The notes under the pieces were generated by a model. It made no database searches. It was not told the DNA's origin and saw nothing but the letters and a program-made list of their open reading frames with translations. The position numbers were made by a program, and so were the translations under genes. This document shows positions 24,760 to 34,964 of a stretch of 64,000 bases of DNA, in pieces (position 1 is the stretch's first letter; each line of letters opens with the position of its first letter). The DNA is from Cynocephalus volans (Eukaryota; Chordata; Mammalia; Dermoptera; Cynocephalidae), in the NCBI RefSeq assembly GCF_027409185.1, contig NC_084472.1, forward strand, positions 89,916,427 to 89,980,426, given 5' to 3'.

Positions 24760-24868
24760 GTCACCTGTGAGAGGGGGTACCCAGAGGTCCCCATTCATTT
24801 GCCTAATTTTAGTCAATTTAACGAATTTCAGGAGATATTACTGTGGCTTTTTCAGTGAGAGTAAAGTT
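24760..24868 (+). promoter_or_regulatory. Conserved-looking noncoding element, copy A
   Basis: An AT-rich block that recurs in inverted orientation at 26945-27055. The core 24793-24855 matches the other copy at 57 of 63 positions without gaps, including the 18-bp block attcatttgcctaatttt. A weaker match covers the flank, from GTCACCTG through GAGAGGGGG to CCCC. It contains a CACCTG E-box and TAAT-type sites. The pair is unlike neighbouring repeats. It is either a duplicated enhancer or an exapted ancient repeat. Confidence 0.65.
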
Positions 24869-25009
24869 TTCCCAGGGATGAGAAAAGTATGAAATGAGTG
24901 AAAAAACCATAACACAGCAACCCCCACAAGCCACTACTAAAACATGTAATAAATAGTCATTGCAGAAGGAATTTGCCGGCAAAATAAAACGGCCAATCGA
25001 GTGCTTAAG

Positions 25010-25235
25010 CCCTCTTTTAGGTGCCTTGCATATGTGCCTTTCCTTATTTTACTCTAGTGACAACCTTGTGACATAGTAAATACCATTATTATCTCCATTT
25101 TACAGATGAGAAAACTGAGGCACTGCAAAATTCAGTAACTTGCCCAAAGTCTGGCCCAGTTGGTAGGTGGTGGAGCTGGAATCTGAACAGGCTGTTTGGC
25201 TCCAGCGACAGCTGCTCTTCACCGCTCTGCTCTCA
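25010..25235 (-). repeat. MIR element
   Basis: Reverse of MIR: CATTTTACAGATGAGAAAAC, AACTTGCCCAAAGTC, GGAGCTGGAATCTGAAC. It stands at the left edge of the GC-rich HELT upstream region. Confidence 0.85.
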
Positions 25236-26944
25236 TTTTGCCAGGAAGGTTGGTCAAGATCCGGGACCACTTGATCATCCTCCTGAGAAGTAAAGGGAAG
25301 ACGACTGCGAGCCGCCCCCTGTCGGCAATGTGATTCAGGCCTTCAGGCCGGAAAGGGAGAAACAAGGACGTCCTTCCCCTAACCTGATCTGGAAGAGGCG
25401 CTCCCAGTCCCCCTAGTAGTGCTGCGGTCACCGAAGGAAAAGGCGAGGATGTGCACGTTTGCACCCCATCTTCACCCACCCACCTTCATTTGCTCCCCAG
25501 CCCCCCGCAGCTGCACGCGGGTACTTTTAGCCTGGGACAAGCCTGGAGCCCAGCGCCGCGATCAAACCCTGGAAATTAAACAGTTTGCATGGAATGAAAT
25601 CGTGCCTGTGGAAGGTGCGTGCAGCTGGCGGTTAACACCAGCGGTAAGAGGATCAACTCCTCGTCCGCTAGCTTAAAAAGGGGGTGGGGGTGAGAAGTGT
25701 GCACGCTCCCTCTTACCCATTCACTTTAGTTAATTTGGATGATAAGGGTTCGTGCTTAATCCCCTTGTGTGTGAGTGAATATACTGAAATCTACAACCCC
25801 TGAGAGGGCACCCGCGGCTGGCAGAGCAACATGCGGGAGGACGCGGGCGGTGTCCAATCTAGCGTGAAGTAGAAAAGAAATGTCGCCAGGAGACTGGAAG
25901 CAAGACGGAAAAGGACACCCTAGGGGTGCGTGGTGCAGACCGAGGCACACACCTCCCAGGCCGCCGCAAGTGGGTCGCTGGCTTCCCCGAGGCCCGACAC
26001 CTCGGGCCAGGCTCTGCGCCCTAGAGCTCCCTCGGTCCCACCAGCGAGCCGGGCTCCGCCTTAGCGACCTCTGCCAAGGACTAACACGCAGAGGGAGATC
26101 CTGGGCACGGCCATTGTCCAGCAGAGTAGAGAGAATTCGGGCTGGGGTCGGGGAGAGAAAAAAGTGAAAGATATTTAAGGAGAGGTTTCAGCTGTTCCCA
26201 GACGCAAAAAATTAGAAACAGAAGGGAGAGCTCGGTGACTCTAGAGAGGCTCATAAAACTAAGCCCATTTTTTATCGTTTCCATCTGCAAGAAAGCTCAC
26301 CCCACACCCACGCCCCGCAAGCGCGGAGCCCCCCCGAGTGCGGGATCGCAGGCAGCAAATGTGAGCGAGGCCCGTCCGCGGGGGAGGTGGCCTCCAGCGG
26401 CGGTACGGCTGCCCGCAGAGGCGCAGGCGGCCAAGAGGGTTCCCAGCCGCTGCCCCCTCCTTCCCTGGGGCCCGTCCAGCAAATTTCCTCCCCCGTTTCT
26501 GTTCGTGCCTTCCCTCCCTCCTCCTCCCCCGATATTTTCGCTTTCTAAAACCATAAAAAAGAGATCAACTTCCCTAACTTCACGGGGCCCTTTTCAGTGA
26601 CAAATATTGATGCCCAAAGTGTCTGCGCTCTCCCGCCCCCAAACGTTAAGAAAAGGCGCCCGCGAAAGGGGGACATAAAAAGTTAACAATGCTGTGAAAA
26701 TATGTTTGCAGAAAATAGACAATCGTTGGATTAAACGTATTCAAGTATGAAATAATGCCTTTTTGTGTCAAAACTTGGGCGATGGGCGGGTACAAAAGTT
26801 CCCTGTGGCAGCTACTTGCTCCCTTTGTGAGCCGTGCGCTTTGGCGTCTCCACTTGGGCGCATTACTCAGAGCCCTCTAAGCGCGATTGTTTCTCCCTTT
26901 CTAATGACATTTACCGGATCAAAACATGCTGTTAATTCGATCAG

Positions 26945-27055
26945 AAGGCTTCACCCTCCCTGACAAAGCCACAATAATTTCTCCTGAAGTTTGTTAAATT
27001 GACCAAAATTAGGCAAATGAATAGGGGTCTGTAGGCGCCCCCTCTCGCAGGTGAC
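26945..27055 (-). promoter_or_regulatory. Conserved-looking noncoding element, copy B (inverted)
   Basis: Inverted partner of the element at 24760-24868, about 2.1 kb away; its core is 26960-27022. Read on the minus strand it has the same order: GTCACCTG, GAGAGGGGG, the attcatttgcc block, ttcaggaga, and a TTGTGG SOX-like site. A CRE-like TGACGTCG abuts its right edge at 27052. It lies about 1.0 kb upstream of the HELT TATA box. Confidence 0.65.
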
Positions 27056-27822
27056 GTCGCATAATGCTCGCCTGGGCCAGCTGCATTCCCCCTTTTCTTC
27101 TCGGCCCACTCTGCTCCGTGTCGCCCCCAATCCCCCCCCCCACACACACATACACACACGCCTGCCTGTCTCTCCTCCCCCACCCTCTGGCATTATTAAA
27201 ATTTAGCCCAATGAAACTATTCATACTTTTCAATGGACATTTTGGTATAGGATAATAGGCTACAAATTGAGCCTCTTCCCCCCGCGAAGAAAGAGCCAGA
27301 GGGGGGAGAAAAGAAAGCAAGCGACATGGTCAGGGAGTAGGGGGGAGTGTCGCGTGCCAAAGACCGGCGGGAGGGGCGAGGCGAGGCGGGAGCCTCGTGT
27401 GCCAGCCGCAGCCCCACACCTGCCGGGATGTCCGGACAAATAAAGCGGTGTAAACAAAAAGGGGGGAGATGGACGTGTCACCAAGTCGTGTGAGAAAAGC
27501 CTGGGAACAAACGGGGAGCCTCCGTCTCCAAGAGCTCTCCCTTGAACCCGGCGGAACAGCCTATTAAAGGCTTACTTAATTACTTTAATGACTCTGGACA
27601 GGCTTTAAAACGCACTCGGCGCTGGGACGGCAGGCTTGCTGGGATTTGTAAACAGGGGATCGTGTGAGTCTCAGCGGTGGGACTAAAGGAGGCGACACTG
27701 TTTTGTGAGGGTCCTCGCCCCCCGGTGCCTGTGGCCGCTGCGCCCCTGCGCTGACTGCTGCAGGCTCTGGCTCGCCCGCCTGCTCCAGGTTACCGCCTCC
27801 TTTTCCCGCCGGTACTGTTGCC

Positions 27823-27830
27823 ATGCAAAT
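27823..27830 (+). promoter_or_regulatory. POU octamer ATGCAAAT upstream of HELT
   Basis: A perfect octamer lies about 215 bp upstream of the TATA box and 18 bp before the first of two CACGTG boxes. POU-domain factors are common regulators of neural genes. That it functions here is inference. Confidence 0.5.
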
Positions 27831-27847
27831 GTTATTCCCGGGCCGAT

Positions 27848-27872
27848 CACGTGTCTTTTGAAGGGCCACGTG
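27848..27872 (+). promoter_or_regulatory. Paired CACGTG E-boxes upstream of HELT
   Basis: Two perfect palindromic CACGTG sites lie at 27848-27853 and 27867-27872, 19 bp apart, close to two helical turns. CACGTG is the class B E-box bound by HES/HEY-type repressors and by USF or MYC family proteins. Feedback of HELT on its own promoter is one possible reading. Confidence 0.5.
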
Positions 27873-28037
27873 GATTAACAAAGCTGATCTGCCCCCAGCT
27901 CGCCCCCCTCGGCTGCTAAATTTTTTTTTTTAACTTCTTTAAACCTGATCTTGAATGCATACATCCTCCAAACGCAGCTCCCCTAATCCTATGGAATAAT
28001 TCAACTCGTGAATACACTTGGCGCCCTAGATGACCGC

Positions 28038-28045
28038 TTTATAAG
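28038..28045 (+). promoter_or_regulatory. HELT TATA box
   Basis: TTTATAAG stands about 120 bp before the HELT start codon. With a usual 25-30 bp offset, transcription would begin near 28070. No competing TATA-like site is nearer to the ATG. Confidence 0.7.
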
Positions 28046-28163
28046 GCAGCCCCTAGGAGTGGGGAGGCTGCAGTCTACCTGGGACACTCGAGGAGGCACA
28101 CGAGGTGGAAAGTGGACGGGTGCCTCGCGCCACAGCCTCTCCCGAGGGCGCGTACTGACCAGG

Positions 28164-28190
28164 ATGTCAGACAAGCTCAAGGAACGCAAA
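28164..28190 (+). CDS. HELT: HELT exon 1, coding part
   Basis: Nine codons (MSDKLKERK) followed directly by the donor GTGAGT at 28191. The ATG is the first in frame with the bHLH and lies about 120 bp downstream of a TATA box, so the 5' UTR is probably about 90-100 nt. The exon ends in phase 0. Confidence 0.93.
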
Positions 28191-30034
28191 GTGAGTCGAC
28201 TGAGCCCAAATTGCCCTTGCGCCCTGGTGGTGGTGGCGTCTGACTCACCGACCTGCCAATTGACGGGACCAATGGCAGGGACGTGGTCACACCTAACTCG
28301 GCGAGTGGAGGAATCCCGAGTAGTGTGGGAAGTGGATGGGGATAGGGAGTGGAGCGTGCTTAACCTAGGGGACGCTCACGCCCAGCGACTGTTGGCCACC
28401 TTCCCAAAGGCCTGGCGCTCAGCTTGGCGGAGCGGCCCGAGTGGGTAGGGTGTCTGGCAGGGGAGCGCCAGCGTGGGCGTGAGGGGGCAGAGCCCATCCG
28501 GCCCGAAGGTGGAGGGTCACGGACCCCTTTCTGGGGCTAACTTCTGCGCAGCGTGAGCGGCTGGGAGGACGGTTAGCACGCAGCAACTTATATCCGTGCC
28601 TTTGACGACCCCCTGGGCAAAACCATCCTAAACGTACAAATCTCTGTTCGCAGAGAACCCCCGTTTCTCATAAAGTGATAGAAAAGCGGAGGAGAGACCG
28701 GATCAATCGCTGCCTGAACGAGCTGGGCAAGACGGTGCCCATGGCCCTGGCGAAGCAGGTAACATCCGCGGGCCGAAACACGGTGCCAGGCGCTGGGAGC
28801 TCTCCGCTGCCACTCTCGGCGGAGACGCCGGCGGGTCTGCGGACGCAGACAGCCGTACTTGTGGGCCTCCCGCCCCCAGGGGCCCGAGCGTTGAGTGAGC
28901 CTCGGGCGGTTCTCGCGCAGATTAGCAGCAGCGCCCCGCTCGCTGGTCCTCTCCAGATAAGCCCAGCCTGCCCAACCTGCTGGGGTTGGCCTCCGCCCGC
29001 TGGGCCGCTGCGACGGGCCCGTCCTCTTTTTGCAGAGTTCCGGAAAGCTGGAGAAGGCGGAGATCCTCGAGATGACCGTCCAGTACCTGAGAGCCCTGCA
29101 CTCCGCTGATTTTCCTCGGGGAAGGGAAAAAGGTGGGCGCGGGTTGGAGAAAGGGAAACCTGGGCAGGGAGCGTGCGCCACACGCAGACCTGGAAGCTGG
29201 CAGTGGGAGTGAAGGAATGTTCCCGGGAGGTCTACTCGCGGGAGGCTGCTGGAGCGGGGCAGGACAGGGGTCCTGCGAAAGCACCTCTTCAGCCCCGGCG
29301 ACGAACTGGTTTTTAGGGATGCTGGTTCTGTCTCCTCCTCTCAGGTGGGGTGGGTGGGATCAGGCTCTTAGAGAAAAGAAGGTCGTTTGCCCGTGCTTTT
29401 CCAGTCTCTAGACTGCGGTGAGGAGAGGGCGGGCCTCAAATGAGAACTTTGTCCAGAAAACGTGATGGGAGGTGCCATGGGGACGGGGCTGCTCAGGGTT
29501 GTTTTCCTTCCTACCGTCTTTGTCGCCCCTCCAGCAGAACTTCTAGCGGAGTTTGCCAACTACTTCCACTACGGCTACCACGAGTGCATGAAGAACCTGG
29601 TGCATTACCTCACCACCGTGGAGCGGATGGAGACTAAGGACACCAAGTACGCGCGCATTCTGGCCTTCTTGCAGTCCAAAGCCCGCTTGGGCGCGGAGCC
29701 CGCCTTCCCGCCTCTCGGTTCGCTCCCCGAGCCGGATTTCTCCTATCAGCTGCACCCGCCGGGGCCCGAGTTTGCAGGCCACAGCCCCGGCGAAGCCTCT
29801 GTGTTCCCGCAGGGCGCCGCCCCGGGGCCTTTCCCCTGGACGCACGGTGCGTCCCGCAGCCAGGCGCTGCCCTACTTGCCCAGCGCGCCCGTGCCGCTCC
29901 CGAGCCCCGCGCAGCAGCACAGCCCCTTCCTGGCACCAGTGCAGGGCCTGGACCGGCATTACCTCAACCTGATCGGCCACGCCCATCCCAACGCCCGCAA
30001 CCTGCACGCGCCCCAGCACCCCCCGGTGCTCTGA
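28164..30034 (+). CDS. HELT: HELT, Hey-like bHLH-Orange transcriptional repressor (4 exons)
   Basis: Spliced coding parts are 28164-28190, 28654-28758, 29036-29132 and 29535-30034, giving 242 residues, the length I know for human HELT. The start is MSDKLKERK. The bHLH follows (about residues 10-68, with EKRRRDRINRCLNEL), then the Orange domain (about 77-118, with FANYFHYGYHECMKNLVHY), then a Pro/Ala-rich tail ending HPPVL. There is no C-terminal WRPW or YRPW motif, and the basic-region position that is Pro in HES and Gly in HEY proteins is Lys here (SHKVIEKRRR). These are known HELT traits. In the family it acts in the nucleus as a DNA-binding repressor that specifies GABAergic neurons in the midbrain. 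All four exons are open, all introns have GT/AG borders and phases match, so the gene looks functional. Introns are short (463, 277 and 402 bp). Identification is near certain. Confidence 0.97.
28654..28758 (+). CDS. HELT: HELT exon 2 (basic region and helix 1)
   Basis: The acceptor is a T-rich stretch ending in CAG at 28651-28653 and the donor is GTAACA at 28759. The 35 codons run from RTPVSHK to MALAKQ and hold the DNA-contacting residues EKRRRDR and helix 1. Phase is 0 on both sides. Confidence 0.95.
29036..29132 (+). CDS. HELT: HELT exon 3 (helix 2)
   Basis: The acceptor is CTTTTTGCAG and the donor GTGGGC. It encodes SSGKLEKAEILEMTVQYLRAL, helix 2 of the HLH, and the linker DFPRGREK, and leaves one base (G) of the next codon, so it exits in phase 1. 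Confidence 0.95.
29535..30034 (+). CDS. HELT: HELT exon 4 (Orange domain, C-terminal tail, stop)
   Basis: The first acceptor of a tandem CCAGCAG gives exon start 29535, and the G from exon 3 plus CA makes Ala77. The exon carries the Orange domain (ELLAEFANYFHYGYHECMKN) and a Pro/Ala/His-rich tail, ending at TGA 30032-30034. Use of the second AG would start the exon three bases later and remove only that Ala, in frame. Confidence 0.95.
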
Positions 30035-30215
30035 CGCCGGCTCGCCCCCCGCGTTCCTCTGCGCTTTGGTCGCTGCGCAGGAGACATGCTGTATATATTG
30101 TACAGGTGTAAATACTGTGCCAACAAGACGCCGGGGGGGGGGGGGGGGGGGGCAAGAGCGAATTCGTCTTCCGAAGGATCTCCCCTGGCAATAAACGTTT
30201 TCTTAAAAAGACCCA
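30035..30215 (+). promoter_or_regulatory. HELT 3' UTR with polyadenylation signal
   Basis: After the stop come a short 3' UTR, a run of 20 G at 30133-30152, and a canonical AATAAA at 30190-30195, so cleavage is expected near 30210. This makes a 3' UTR of under 200 nt. The G run could fold as a quadruplex in the RNA. Confidence 0.75.
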
Positions 30216-31660
30216 AAGAGATGGATTTCTTTGTTACCTTCTGCTCATCCACAACCCATCCCCCTCAGAGATGCCAAGGGTGCGAGGCTGACCGAGGCCA
30301 AAGTGACGGCCCTCAGTAACTTGGTGGGGGGCTCACGGCGGAGCCTGAGGGAGACGGGAGGCTGAATGGAGGTTTAGGCGGATATTCGAGGGTCTCTTGG
30401 GGCGGGATTTGCGGCTCCTCCCGAGCTCCAGATCGCACCCGCCCCGGGCGCATCAGGGGAATTTGCCTGGGAGAAGGGCGGAGGCAGGGAACGGGGCCCT
30501 TGGCTCTGGGAAAATGCAAATCGAAGGGCCCACCCCAAACTGGCTTTGGAGGATTTTCGCCAGCTGGGACCGAGGCGCCCTTCCTACTCCGAGGCAAGTG
30601 CCCCGACGCGCGCGCAGCACGCCCGCGGGTCTGGAACGCGGCGAAATCCAGGCCTGCGGGACGCGTGGCCGACTATACCGCCTGAACACGTCCCCCAAAA
30701 ATGCCTAGAGCAAGTAACGTTCTGAGTTATGGCTTAAAAACAACATCCGTCGGAGTTTTCTGACCATCTTCGGATGAAAACTACTCGGCTCCGGAGGGTT
30801 CAGGGACACTGGTGTTGCTTTTAGCGCACCGATTAATCCAGCTTCGGGGACACTAGGCGACCGGCTGAGAGGCCGGCACAGACCAGGTTGGGAGCCGCGC
30901 TTGCCCAAAGGATTGTTTCCCCAGCCGACGATCCCGATCCCACCATCCGGCCACTAGCGCGGGATCAGGACGCTGGGTTCTCTGTTCAAGTTCTGAGGCC
31001 TGGAGAAAAAATTCTTCTCTCACCCTATTTCACCTGGAGGCATTTTTTTTTTTTTTTGAGTTTTTCACTCCATCCAGAACAGGTGAGGAAAGTTTTGAGT
31101 ATGGGGGAGACTTGGCTGGTGATCTTTTAGGGGACCTTAGTTTTCGATTCTTGTGGATCTGTGCCTTATCCACAAAATAGCGCTGCATTTAAAACAGCAA
31201 GCTAAAATCATGTTTTCCTAAGACCCCAGCATCAAAATGGAACTTCCAGTTGTTTCATGTAGATAGGTAAAGTAAGCAAAGTTGTGTTTGTAGGGATTTT
31301 ATCATTGATTTTTTCCATCGAATCTCTGTTCCTGTTAACTCTGATGTCCTTTGAATAAATAGTTCGAAATTATGTAGCACATTTTCTTTCCTCTTTGTTT
31401 CCGGAGGCCATTTACCTGAACTATAGTGATTTGCCTTCTCCCAGATTGGCTGGAGGACAGTAAATTAACTTATTCCATTTCTCAGGACAGGGTTTAAGAG
31501 AGCTCTGACCTAGAGTGTTTACTGAGGTCATAGAATGGGATGACCGGCAAAGCGATTTGTAAGCCATCAAACTTCATTATACAGAGACAGGCAAGAACAC
31601 ACACACACACACACACACCACCACCATCACCACAAACACACACACACACCACACACACCA

Positions 31661-31726
<66 letters not shown>

Positions 31727-34064
31727 CCCACCAAAACGAACAAAACCCAAACCAACCTTCATTATTCATTACATTGCTCATAAAGTGAAACATATGTATT
31801 GGGGGGGGGGTTCTATGAAGTTTAGAAAAGGTCTTGCATGTAAGGGGTTCTTGAAATAACTATCTGTAAAATGTGAGCTACCTCCTTCCTCATGAACTGG
31901 TAGAACTGGACCATGGAAGTGAGTGTAAGCCAGGCAGCCTTCCCAGATAACAAATATACATTGAGCAATATGGGATAAAAACAAATTATGCAGAAATGGG
32001 AGACTGGATGGTGCCTATTATTGGAACACATGTCTTACACACATTTCCTTCAGCACTGGGTACAGAATATGAAGGCCTTTCAGGGTGTTCTTTTTTTTTT
32101 TTTTTTTTTTTCTGAGCCTTAAGCCAATCTGAATTCCCTTCGGCAGTGAAGCATTAAAGAAATAGTGTTACCCTGGAAATATAAATTATTAATATATTCA
32201 GCATTTTTGTCACTTCTCAACTGTTAACCAAATTAGACAAAACTTTCTTTTGCTAAGTAGATTTTCTCTTTGGGATTAGCTTTGGGAATGCACAGGGCGA
32301 CCACAGTAAAAACTTTGGTCATTTACATATAATTTTGCAAACTTCCACTGGTCCATGACAGTCTTTGTACCTCAAATGTTGGTATTCTTGATTTTTTTTT
32401 TTTTCTTTCTCATTTAACTGTGGAGGATAAAACCCTGCTTTGGATTTACAATGACTTTAGGATAAAAGTCTCCCTCCCCCTTTTCTTCTTCCCCCTTTCT
32501 CTCTGTGTGTGTATATGTGTGTGTGTTTTGCGTCTTTTTTGAAACTTTCATCCAAAGTCCCAATTCTCCAAGCTTGGCCAAAAGTCAAACTTGGACTAGT
32601 TTGACTTTGCAAAAGATTAAAAATGCACTACAAAATGGAATTGATTCAAATCGGATTGTGACTTTAATGTGTTCTTCCTGCACTTTCTCTGACAACACAT
32701 TACTCTCAGCCTCTCTGCCCTAGACCATCCCCCCCCCAACCTGGTCCCCCCTCTGTCTGAGTCTCTTATGCCCAATCCCTCCACTATTTCTTTAAGTAAG
32801 TTGTATAGTAATGGTTTCCAAGAGAGGCCCAACCAAATCCAGAAATAACAAAAAACAAAAAACAGTGGGTTTGGCTGGAGGTAACCCATTGTGATGCCTC
32901 TGAAAGGGGCAACCTCTTGTTTCTTGGACTTCATCCTTGAGTGGGCAAGAATAAAAATAATCATCCCCATGAAATCAAAGGTTTTCTCCAGAGGCTTGAG
33001 GAACAAAGCTGGTGGCTGGTGCTTTGGGTCGGTCCCCGTGGCTCTGCCGGGCTGGAACTACTAGCTTCCAGGCACTCCAGCCGCCCCAGCCGAAAGGGCG
33101 GTAATACAGAGCTCAGTTGTGCTTCCAAGCGTTATTGAACAAAGACAGCCCCATGTATCAGTGGGGCCCCCAGTCTGGGCTGCTAGATACCAGGAAAGGA
33201 AAGTGGAGAAGCTGCTATGTAAGTGCCTGAGCCCATAAAGTTATGGAATTCCTAGGAACCTGGTAATGGGTTTCTGCACAGAGTAACACACCAAGGAAAG
33301 GACAGAGAGATACAGGACATGTAGTAGGAGCTCAATAAATATTTGTGGAATGACTGAATTTAACAGTGCTGAGTCTCTTGGAATTCTGCATCAGGTCTTC
33401 CCTGGACCTCTTGTTCCAGCCCTTAGTCCCCTTCCTTTGTCATCAGAGACCAACAAGTAATTGTACAACCACCCAGAAATCTGTGGAGAAGTCTACACAC
33501 ATTCTAAGGATTATCAAAAGGAGCAATGGCCCTGCCTTTTCCTAGAAATTCTATCCTGTGGTCTGGCAACAGGAGACAATGCCTGGCCTACTTGGTTAAG
33601 ATAGTTAACTCTTCATGCAGGTCTAGCTACATCCAGGATTTGGATTGAGAAGGAGCCTGAGGGGCTCCTTTTTTTAACCGGGCAGTATATACAGGGTCTT
33701 GATCCATAAAAGAATCTTTCATGGAAGGGCAAAAGGAAAGGAAGAGAGAGACAGAGAAACAGAACATGACAGGGCTTTATTACCAAGCGAAGGTACATGC
33801 CAAAGTTCACAGCCATCTCCACCAGAGAGAGACGCACGTGCCTTTGACCTTCTCCATCCTGTCCATCGCACGTGCAAACTCCTAATGGCCCACCTCTGCC
33901 CCTCCTGTGCCACCTGGTGTGCAGCCCTGGCCGAATCAGTCTGAATATTTATGAGCAGCCTCCCTGGGGCATGTGTCTACTCTGCTCAGCCTCACTTTCA
34001 CATGGAAAAGATCCATGGCTGGGCTGAGTCAGATTCAACTCTCTTTTCTGATCAATTAGTTATC
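30216..34064. other. HELT 3' flank, no gene
   Basis: GC-rich to about 30700, then ordinary AT-rich DNA with a CA microsatellite, T runs (32091-32111) and a MIR/L2-like piece near 33270-33365. No exon seen. Confidence 0.5.
31597..31723. repeat. CA microsatellite
   Basis: A long interrupted (CA)n tract with CCACCACCATCACC near its left end. Open frames in both directions are repeat artefacts. Confidence 0.98.
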
Positions 34065-34310
34065 GAGTGCGGCTTTGGAGCCAGACTGCCTGGGTTTGCA
34101 TTTTAGCTCTGCTGCCTACTAGCTGTGTGACTTTGGACATGTTGCTAAGCCTCTTGGTGTTTGTTTCATTATCTATAACATAGAGATATTAAAAGTGCAT
34201 ACCTCAAAGGATTGCCGTGAGGATCAATTGAATTGGTACATTCAAAGCAGTCTGGACAGTACCTGAGCCCATAATGGATGTTCAATAAATATTAGCTATT
34301 ATGATGATCT
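34065..34310 (+). repeat. MIR element
   Basis: GAGCCAGACTGCCTGGGTTT, TACTAGCTGTGTGACTTTGG and AATAAATATTAGCTATTAT follow the MIR consensus over its full length. Confidence 0.9.
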
Positions 34311-34911
34311 ATTTTCTTCCCCATTTTCCCAAAGAGTCAGATCATTTGGGCCACCTCAAAATTTTTTTTAAAAAAGTGCCTGGGAAAACCATTTTTAAAA
34401 GTCTATAACCCCAGGGCTTCTTCCTAAACCCCAAGGCTTATTCTGAAACAAAACAATTTTCTTTGTTTGGAGTAAGTGGGGGTAGGAATCTTTAATTCTA
34501 TCCCACGGTCAGTCTTGGGGCTGTGAACTCTACTCCAAGCTATGATTGGTAGTGAGAATCCCTTCAATAAATTTGGAATGCTCTCTCTCACACTCTTTTA
34601 CATGCAGAAATTTGGCTTTGTGTTATTGTACAACAGCTCTTGTACCTGCATTCTCTTTTCCTTTTGTCTATTCCTATTCTGTCTATTCCTATTTCCTATT
34701 TGACTGTCCTGCTGCTGCACTCCTGGCTTCAGGTTCAGGCCTGAGGATTCAACCCTCTATGTAGGTAAATGCCCTGCTGCAGACCCCCAATTCCCTGTAT
34801 TCTGTTCTCTGATTCTAACTCCCTTTCTTTTTTGGCTTTTGATTCTTATTCCTGCCAGTTTTCTGAGTTCTTGGCTTCTGATATCTGACTCTCCTGGTTT
34901 AAGAATTGACT

Positions 34912-34964
<53 letters not shown>

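Larger units (their letters stand above)
25240..28163 (+). promoter_or_regulatory. GC-rich proximal upstream region of HELT
   Basis: About 2.9 kb largely free of recognisable repeats, unlike most of the window, and rich in CpG in places (25250-26460 and from 27340 on). AT-rich islands with homeodomain-like TAAT cores occur near 26900-26940, 27195-27265 and 27560-27592. Open frames in it are GC-driven and resemble no protein. I read it as the proximal regulatory region and CpG island shore. Confidence 0.5.

Noticed and set aside
25629-25672. A tRNA-like hairpin in the HELT upstream region
   Set aside because: No box A/box B pair and no cloverleaf could be folded.
28588-29284. Minus-strand frames of 120-197 codons over HELT exons 2-3
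   Set aside because: GC-rich antisense of HELT with no splice or domain support.
29543-30019. 158-codon minus-strand frame over HELT exon 4
   Set aside because: Codon-bias shadow of the HELT exon 4 reading frame.
31494-31793. Cys/Val-rich and Thr/His-rich frames
   Set aside because: Translations of the CA microsatellite.
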